Source: G963674685 sp963674685 (GTDB lineage: Bacteria > Lernaellota > Lernaellaia > JACKCT01). Taken from it: a stretch of DNA of 64,000 bases. A program made the position numbers and the translations under genes. Within the stretch, counting starts at the first letter, position 1. The number at the start of each line of letters is the position of its first letter. The DNA lies in contig CAXXWT010000002.1 in the NCBI GenBank assembly GCA_963674685.2, forward strand, positions 1,116,001 through 1,180,000, in the 5' to 3' direction. Shown here piece after piece: positions 58,588 to 64,000 of the stretch. The notes beneath the pieces were generated by a model that saw only the letters and a program-made list of their open reading frames with translations, had not been told where the DNA came from and did no database searches.

Positions 58588-61027
58588 CAATGCCGGTGAC
58601 GCCATCACTCTACCATCGGAGCTGCCCGTTTTAGCTTTGCGCGATGTCGTTGTCTTTCCCTACATGATCATTCCGCTCATCGTGGGGCGCGAGATGTCCA
58701 ACGCCGCCATCGACGCGGCGCTGGCCTCGGACAGGCTGATCGCGGTGGTCACGCAAAGGGACGTGGAGATCGACGATCCGACGGCGGAAGATTTGTACAC
58801 CGTGGGTACGGCCTGCACCATCATGCGCATGGTCAAGCTCAACGAAGACCGGGTCAAAGTTCTCGTTCAGGGCATTTCCAAAGTGAAAATTCTCAAGCAC
58901 GTCAAAACCCGGCCCTACTTTCAGGCCAAGGTCGAGGTGCTGCCGGAATACATTGTGGAAAGCGACGATATCGAACGCCAGGCCCGCATCCGCACCGTGC
59001 TGGAAGGCCTGCAGAAGGTGGCGTCCATGGGCAAGTCGATTCCCATGGAAGTCGTGGAACTCGCCGAGAGCATCACCGATCCGGGGCGCCTGGCCGACAT
59101 CGCCGCCAGCAACCTGAATATCAAAATCAACGAAAGCCAGGAGATTCTGGAAACGCCGGATCCCGACGAGCGCCTGCAGCTTGTCCGCCAACACCTCACG
59201 CGCGAGCTGGCCCTGCTCGACGCGCAGGCTCGCATCGAGGATATGGCCCGGGAAGGCATTCATAAAAGCCAAAGGGAGTTTTTCCTAAGGGAGCAGCTCA
59301 AGGCCATCCGCAAGGAACTGGGCGAGATGGATGAGCGGGACGAGGAAATCGAGATGCTTCGGGAAAAAATCATGAAGCTTAAACTGCCGAAACCGGTTCA
59401 CGAAGAAGCCGAAAAGCAGCTCAAACGCCTGTCTCGAATGCACTCCGACTCCGCCGAAGCCGGCGTGGTGCGCACGTACCTGGACTGGATCGTGGAAATT
59501 CCCTGGAACAAGAAAAGCCGGGACAAGCTGGATCTGGTGCGGGCGCGCGCCATTCTCGACGAGGACCATTACGGACTGGTGAAGATCAAAGACCGGATTC
59601 TGGAATTTCTGGCCGTGGCCCGACTCAAGGGCTCGGTGCGCGGTTCCATCCTTTGTTTCGTCGGACCTCCGGGCGTCGGCAAAACCTCCCTGGGACGCTC
59701 TATCGCCCGATCCATGGGGCGGAAATTCACGCGCATTTCCTTGGGCGGCGTCCGGGACGAGGCGGAGATCCGTGGACATCGGCGCACGTACGTGGGCGCC
59801 ATGCCGGGCAAGATCATCACGGGCCTCAAGCAGGCGGGAACGAAAAATCCCGTGTTCATGCTCGACGAGATCGACAAGCTCGGCGCCGACTTCCGCGGCG
59901 ATCCGTCCTCGGCGCTGCTGGAGGTTCTGGATCCGGAGCAAAATACCGACTTCGTGGATCATTATCTGGGCGTGCCCTACGATTTGTCCCAGGTTCTTTT
60001 CATCACAACGGCCAACACGGAAGAGCCGATTCCCCGGCCGCTGCACGACCGCATGGAAATCCTGCGGCTGCCCGGTTACACGAGCCTGGAAAAAGCCGCC
60101 ATCGCCGAGCGATATCTGGTTCCCCGGCAGATGGAGGACACGGGGCTCAAGAAGAAAAACATCAAATTCACCCCCGAGGCCATTCACGACGTTATCGACT
60201 TCTACACGCGAGAGGCCGGCGTCCGCACCCTGGAGCGCACCATCGGCTCCGTCTGCCGCAAGGTCGCCAGAAAAATCGGCGAGGGCGCGAACAAGATGGT
60301 GAACATGACGCCCAAGTCGCTGGAGCAGATGCTCGGGCCGCACGAATACCGGCACGAGGAGGACGAGCCCGCCGGCCGCCGCGTGGGTTTGGCCACGGGC
60401 CTGGCCTGGACGCCGGTGGGCGGCGAAATCCTCCACATCGAGGTGCAGACGGTTCCGGGCAAGGGCGGATTGACCCTTACCGGACACCTGGGCGCGGTGA
60501 TGAAGGAATCGGCGCAGGCGGCGGTGACGTCCGCCCGCAAGCGCGTGGATCAAATCGGAATCCATAAGGACTTTTTCGCCAAAAACGACATCCACATGCA
60601 CGTGCCCGCCGGCGCCATTCCCAAAGACGGTCCTTCGGCGGGCGTGGCCATGGTCAGCGCCCTGGTCTCGGCTCTTTCGGGCGTGCCGTCGCGCGCCGGA
60701 CTGGCCATGACCGGCGAGATCACGCTTCGCGGCCGCGTCATGCCCATCGGCGGACTGCGTGAGAAGATCCTGGCGGCGCACCGCACCGGCATCCGCGACG
60801 TCATCGTGCCCGAGGGCAACGAGAAAGACACGCGGGAACTGCCGCCGGAAGTGAAGAAATCCGTCAAACTGCATTTCGTGCAGGACGTGGACGAGGTTCT
60901 TGCGCTGGCCCTGGAAAAGCCTTTCAAACTGAAAAAAGCGAAAAAGAAAACCGAGCCCAAAAGCAAGCCGAAGCCCAAAACGAAAACGACGAAGAAAAAG
61001 ACCACCAAGAGCAAAAAGAAGAAATAA
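58580..61027 (+). CDS. lon: ATP-dependent protease La (Lon)
   Basis: Hexameric AAA+ protease for damaged and regulatory proteins. 815 residues from ATG 58580 (AGGA 10 nt upstream), overlapping hsp20 by 8 bp. The N-terminal LON domain is at about 10-200 (LPVLALRDVVVFPYMIIPLIVGRE), followed by a coiled coil. Walker A GPPGVGKT is at about 362 and Walker B VFMLDEIDKLGAD follows. The proteolytic dyad is Ser686 in PKDGPSAGVAMVSAL and Lys729 in GGLREKILAAHR. Unusual is a C-terminal tail of about 30 residues that is almost all Lys/Pro/Thr/Ser (KPKPKTKTTKKKTTKSKKKK), not usual in Lon; it could bind DNA or polyphosphate. A kinase gene begins 15 bp later. Confidence 0.95.
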   Translation: MNDNAGDAITLPSELPVLALRDVVVFPYMIIPLIVGREMSNAAIDAALASDRLIAVVTQRDVEIDDPTAEDLYTVGTACTIMRMVKLNEDRVKVLVQGISKVKILKHVKTRPYFQAKVEVLPEYIVESDDIERQARIRTVLEGLQKVASMGKSIPMEVVELAESITDPGRLADIAASNLNIKINESQEILETPDPDERLQLVRQHLTRELALLDAQARIEDMAREGIHKSQREFFLREQLKAIRKELGEMDERDEEIEMLREKIMKLKLPKPVHEEAEKQLKRLSRMHSDSAEAGVVRTYLDWIVEIPWNKKSRDKLDLVRARAILDEDHYGLVKIKDRILEFLAVARLKGSVRGSILCFVGPPGVGKTSLGRSIARSMGRKFTRISLGGVRDEAEIRGHRRTYVGAMPGKIITGLKQAGTKNPVFMLDEIDKLGADFRGDPSSALLEVLDPEQNTDFVDHYLGVPYDLSQVLFITTANTEEPIPRPLHDRMEILRLPGYTSLEKAAIAERYLVPRQMEDTGLKKKNIKFTPEAIHDVIDFYTREAGVRTLERTIGSVCRKVARKIGEGANKMVNMTPKSLEQMLGPHEYRHEEDEPAGRRVGLATGLAWTPVGGEILHIEVQTVPGKGGLTLTGHLGAVMKESAQAAVTSARKRVDQIGIHKDFFAKNDIHMHVPAGAIPKDGPSAGVAMVSALVSALSGVPSRAGLAMTGEITLRGRVMPIGGLREKILAAHRTGIRDVIVPEGNEKDTRELPPEVKKSVKLHFVQDVDEVLALALEKPFKLKKAKKKTEPKSKPKPKTKTTKKKTTKSKKKK

Positions 61028-61042
61028 ACGAAATTCGGGCAG

Positions 61043-62725
61043 GTGAAAGATCTGAAGATACGGGCTATTTCAAAAACGATGCCTGAAGAAAAAGAAAAAA
61101 AATACGACGAAACGGCGCTGGAGCGCAGCCGGGAATGGGAACTGATCGAGACGCGGGAGAACTTCCGCGCTTTGGCGGAAAACTCCCCGGACGGCGTGAT
61201 GATCCTCATGCGCGACGGGCGCATCGAATACGCCAACTCCATGGCGTCGAAAATGTGCGGCTACTCCCATGCCAGACTTCTGGCCCTCAATGCCGGCCAG
61301 ATCGTTCATCCCGACGACCGCCAAAAGATCATGGATCGCCTGACCAAGAGAATAAACGGCCTTGACGTCGCACCGCGTTATGAAGCCCTGATGCTTCGAA
61401 GCGACGGCCAAAGCGTGCCCATCGAGATCAACGCCACGATGACGACCTGGCGCGGCCGCCCCGCCGACATGGTGATCGTTCGCGACATCTCCGAGCCGAA
61501 GCGGGCCGAGGCGCGGCTTCGCGAAAGTGAGCGTATCTTAAGCACGCTGATGAGCAATCTGCCCGGCATGGCTTTTCGCTGCGGAAACGATCCGGAGTGG
61601 ACCATGCATTTCGTCAGCGAAGGATGCCTGGCCCTGACGGGATACGTTTTCTGGGAACTCGTGGGGAACAGAAAAATCGCCTACGGGGACCTCATTCACG
61701 AAGACGACCGGGACAGGATTTGGAAGGAAGTTCAAAGATGCCTTATCGAGCGCAAACCCTGGCGTCTCGAGTATCGCATCCTCACCAAAATCGGGCACAT
61801 TGCCTGGGTGTGGGAACAGGGGCAGGGCGTTTACGACGACGCGGGCAGGCTTTTGCATCTTGAAGGTTTTATCGCCGACATCACCGAACGCAAGTGGGCC
61901 GAACAGGAACTGGAGAAAAACGAGGATCGCCGCAAACGCGCCGAGCAACTGGCTTATGTGGGCGAACTGGCGGCCCGGCTCAATCACGAGATAAAAAATC
62001 CTCTGGCCACGATCCGGGCCGGGCTTGAGATTCTCGACCGGGAACTGGAAATGGAGGCTTCCAACCGCCAGGTTCTGGTGACGATCATTCGCGAAGTCAA
62101 GCATGTGAACCGGCTTGTCACGGACCTGCTCAACGTGGCCAGGTCCGAGCCCTTCAATCCCTTGCCCATGGATCTGATTCCCGTCATTCTGGATACCTGC
62201 GAACCCTTTTTGCACATCGCGCGGCGCAAGGGAATCAAGTTCGACATCGACGTTCCCGAAAGCCCCATCACCACGATCGTGGATCCCAGAGCGTTCCGGC
62301 GATTTTTAGGCAACCTGATCATCAACGCCACCGACGCTTTGGGCGGCGAGGGCGTCATCGAGGTTCGCGCCGCCGTGCTCGACGGCCGGGAGGTCCACGC
62401 GCTGTTTCCCGATTTTCCTGACGGCGTCGCGGTGCTTTCCGTTTCCGACAACGGTCCCGGCATTCAAAAGGATCTCGCCGGCAGGATTTTCGAGCCGTTT
62501 TTCACGACCAAATCGGCGGGCACCGGTCTGGGCCTGGCGGTGGCCGCCGACATTGTCGAGTCCCATGGCGGAAAACTCATCGTGAAAAACAAGGAAACGG
62601 GCGGCGCGATGTTCAAGGCCTATTTGCCGATGGGAGACATCGGCGCGATGGACGGCGGAGCGATAAAAGGAAATCTTTTACAAAAAAATCTCGGTCGATA
62701 TTATTCAGGCGGAAGCCAAAGATAA
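61043..62725 (+). CDS. PAS-containing histidine kinase (NtrB-like)
   Basis: 560 residues if it begins at GTG 61043; the ATG at 61079 is an alternative and neither has a clear ribosome site. Cytosolic. Two PAS domains with PAC tails (about 42-160 and 168-285; IVRDISEPKRAEARL, FIADITERKWAEQEL). HisKA has the phospho-His in LNHEIKNPLATIRA (about 313-326), the HATPase has NATDAL, DNGPGIQ and GTGLGLAVAADI. The H-box ENPLATI type is that of NtrB/HydH kinases that pair with sigma-54 activators, and just such a regulator follows 43 bp later. So this is a two-component pair. Confidence 0.9.
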   Translation: MKDLKIRAISKTMPEEKEKKYDETALERSREWELIETRENFRALAENSPDGVMILMRDGRIEYANSMASKMCGYSHARLLALNAGQIVHPDDRQKIMDRLTKRINGLDVAPRYEALMLRSDGQSVPIEINATMTTWRGRPADMVIVRDISEPKRAEARLRESERILSTLMSNLPGMAFRCGNDPEWTMHFVSEGCLALTGYVFWELVGNRKIAYGDLIHEDDRDRIWKEVQRCLIERKPWRLEYRILTKIGHIAWVWEQGQGVYDDAGRLLHLEGFIADITERKWAEQELEKNEDRRKRAEQLAYVGELAARLNHEIKNPLATIRAGLEILDRELEMEASNRQVLVTIIREVKHVNRLVTDLLNVARSEPFNPLPMDLIPVILDTCEPFLHIARRKGIKFDIDVPESPITTIVDPRAFRRFLGNLIINATDALGGEGVIEVRAAVLDGREVHALFPDFPDGVAVLSVSDNGPGIQKDLAGRIFEPFFTTKSAGTGLGLAVAADIVESHGGKLIVKNKETGGAMFKAYLPMGDIGAMDGGAIKGNLLQKNLGRYYSGGSQR

Positions 62726-62768
62726 TTTGCCGGCGAACTGACGGCTTGAAAACGCCTGATCGGTCAAG

Positions 62769-64000
62769 ATGAAAGGCAACATGGACGCCAATATGCACGG
62801 CACGGTTCTGATCGTCGATGACGAGGAAAATCTGGGGCTCTTTTTACAGCGCCTGATCATCGCCGAAGGTTTCGACGCGCACGTGGCCACAAGCGCGGAA
62901 ACCGCCAGGGCTTCCGCCGGGAAATTATACCCGGATATATTTCTGCTCGACATCCGCCTGCCCGACGCCAACGGCGTGGAGCTGATGCAAGAACTGCGTG
63001 AGGAGTATCCCAGCGCCCAATTCATCATGATGACGGCGCACGGCTCGATCCGCACCGCCGTTCAAAGCACGCGATTCGGCGCTTTCGAGTATTTCACCAA
63101 GCCCATCGAGCCCGACGAGCTGACCGTGTCGTTGAAAAACGCCATGAAAACTCGGCGCCTGGCCGAAGAGGTGGAGCATCTTCGCCGGAAAACCCGAATC
63201 CACTCCGGCATGATCGACGTCAGCTTTCAGCGATTCCCCTCGCCGGCCATGCGAAAAGTGGTGGACAAGGTGTCCCGCGCCGCCGAAAGCGATGTTTCCA
63301 TCCTGCTGACCGGCGAATCGGGAACGGGCAAGAATTTTCTGGCGCGCTGGATACACTCCATTTCCCCGAGAGCCGCGGGGCCGTTTTTCGATATCAATTG
63401 CGCGTCGATTACGCCGTCACTCGTGGAATCCGAGCTTTTCGGTCATGAGCCGGGGGCGTTCACCGGAAGCCGGGGGCGCAAGCGCGGCCTTCTCGAACTG
63501 GCCGGCGGCGGCACGCTGCTTCTCGATGAAATCGGCGACATGGCCGTCGAACTGCAGGCCCGCCTTTTGACTTTCATGGACACGCAGACTCTGCGCCGCG
63601 TGGGCGGAGAAACCAATATCAAGGTCGACGCCCGCATCATCTCCGCGACGAATCAGGATCTCGAGAATCTGGTCGAAGAAGGCCGGTTTCGCCGCGATTT
63701 GTTTTATCGGCTCAATGTCCTGGCGGTCAGGATGCCGCCTTTGCGGGAGCGAAAAGAGGACATTCCGATTCTGGCGTCGGAAACCCTCGCCCGCCTGACC
63801 CATAATATGGATTGGAAGCAAGCGCCGGCCCTTTCTCCCGAGGCCGAACGCCAGCTTATGGATTACGATTGGCCCGGCAACGTCAGGGAGCTTCGCAACG
63901 TCCTGGAAAGGACCATGTTCGAATCCGGCGACAAGTCTGTGATCACGCATATAAACCTCATGAAAACCGCTCATCTTGCATTGAGGCTGGAATCGATTTC
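62769..64000 (+). CDS. NtrC-type sigma-54 response regulator, 3' end outside window
   Basis: The frame runs from ATG 62769 to the right edge (about 410 residues). ATG 62781 is a likely start too, with AAAGG upstream. Receiver domain about 15-130 with phospho-Asp61 in FLLDIRLPDANG and the TAH and Lys (TKP) residues. AAA+ domain: GESGTGKNFLARW (Walker A), GAFTGS loop that touches sigma-54, GTLLLDEIGDM (Walker B) and WPGNVREL. The Walker A Lys is followed by Asn rather than Ser/Thr/Glu (GTGKN). The C-terminal Fis-type HTH should lie past the edge. It is activated by phosphorylation from the kinase upstream. Target operon unknown. Confidence 0.93.
   Translation, partial: MKGNMDANMHGTVLIVDDEENLGLFLQRLIIAEGFDAHVATSAETARASAGKLYPDIFLLDIRLPDANGVELMQELREEYPSAQFIMMTAHGSIRTAVQSTRFGAFEYFTKPIEPDELTVSLKNAMKTRRLAEEVEHLRRKTRIHSGMIDVSFQRFPSPAMRKVVDKVSRAAESDVSILLTGESGTGKNFLARWIHSISPRAAGPFFDINCASITPSLVESELFGHEPGAFTGSRGRKRGLLELAGGGTLLLDEIGDMAVELQARLLTFMDTQTLRRVGGETNIKVDARIISATNQDLENLVEEGRFRRDLFYRLNVLAVRMPPLRERKEDIPILASETLARLTHNMDWKQAPALSPEAERQLMDYDWPGNVRELRNVLERTMFESGDKSVITHINLMKTAHLALRLESI

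Noticed and set aside
59285..60874. 529-codon open frame antisense to lon
   Set aside because: It lies wholly inside the well-conserved lon gene, has no ribosome site, and its His/Arg/Gly-rich composition is that of a reverse-strand shadow in G+C-rich DNA.
1..64000. tRNA, rRNA or riboswitch genes
   Set aside because: I looked through all gaps above 100 bp and saw no cloverleaf-like stem set, TTC-loop motif, or known riboswitch core.

Overview
The window reads as chromosome of an uncultivated, G+C-rich Gram-negative (diderm) bacterium. Evidence for an outer membrane is a beta-barrel protein ending in an aromatic strand (49212-49958), many type II signal peptides with lipoboxes, a MltD-like murein transglycosylase and a MacAB/LolCD-type ABC export operon. 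An octaheme HAO-like cytochrome c (cut by the left edge), NifU/NifS, PAS-rich sensor kinases and a sigma-54 activator point to a free-living anaerobe or facultative anaerobe of a Desulfobacterota/Myxococcota-like or neighbouring candidate phylum; I cannot place it more exactly. I see no rRNA, tRNA, CRISPR array or prophage module. A perfect 16-bp parS site at 50058-50073 suggests the window lies in the origin-proximal part of the chromosome.

Layout. 1-6.0 kb: HAO-like cytochrome, mltD, a radical SAM protein with an N-terminal Cys-rich knuckle, and nifS-nifU overlapping by ATGA. 6.1-14.3 kb: secreted and lipid-anchored proteins (LecA-like lectin, Asp-rich proteins, S41 peptidase, SGNH hydrolase), a GT-C membrane glycosyltransferase and an extended trmD. 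14.3-16.4 kb: a scar zone of two truncated mobile-element genes abutting at 15107-15110, flanked by palindromic repeats. 16.4-28 kb: an S1 protease, an alpha/beta hydrolase, the three-gene ABC exporter, an Agl23-like GT-C protein and a double M16 peptidase. 28-38 kb: an excisionase-like HTH divergent from a LexA-type cleavable repressor, a giant 7-PAS hybrid kinase, and a radical SAM/GT-C pair. 38-49 kb: an alkaline-phosphatase-fold enzyme, a PNGase F-like lipoprotein, an AbiE-type antitoxin with a wrecked toxin gene, and two large secreted proteins with Asp-rich tails. 49-58 kb: OMP, parS, dinG-type helicase, two tiny paralogous membrane peptides, another GT-C protein, a CCA-adding enzyme and a Cys-rich lipoprotein. 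58-64 kb: hsp20-lon overlapping by 8 bp, then a PAS histidine kinase and its NtrC-type partner, open at the right edge.

The most unusual theme is a set of eight envelope proteins that carry long Asp-rich tracts (DDDxNDD-like). Where the protein has a lipobox, there is no terminal Cys. Where it has an ordinary cleavable signal peptide, the Asp tract sits at the C terminus and ends in GCGC (three proteins) or TCGFL (one). The passenger domains differ completely (unknown beta-domain, serine protease, DUF2334/NodB-like, unknown alpha-rich), so the tail looks like a portable sorting or anchoring tag. Other signals worth attention are a pair of 27/28-residue membrane peptides in matched gene architectures (52695-52778 and 53116-53202), a 370-bp foldback element in two copies with 22-bp terminal inverted repeats, and a four-half-site operator over the promoter of the AbiE-like antitoxin.
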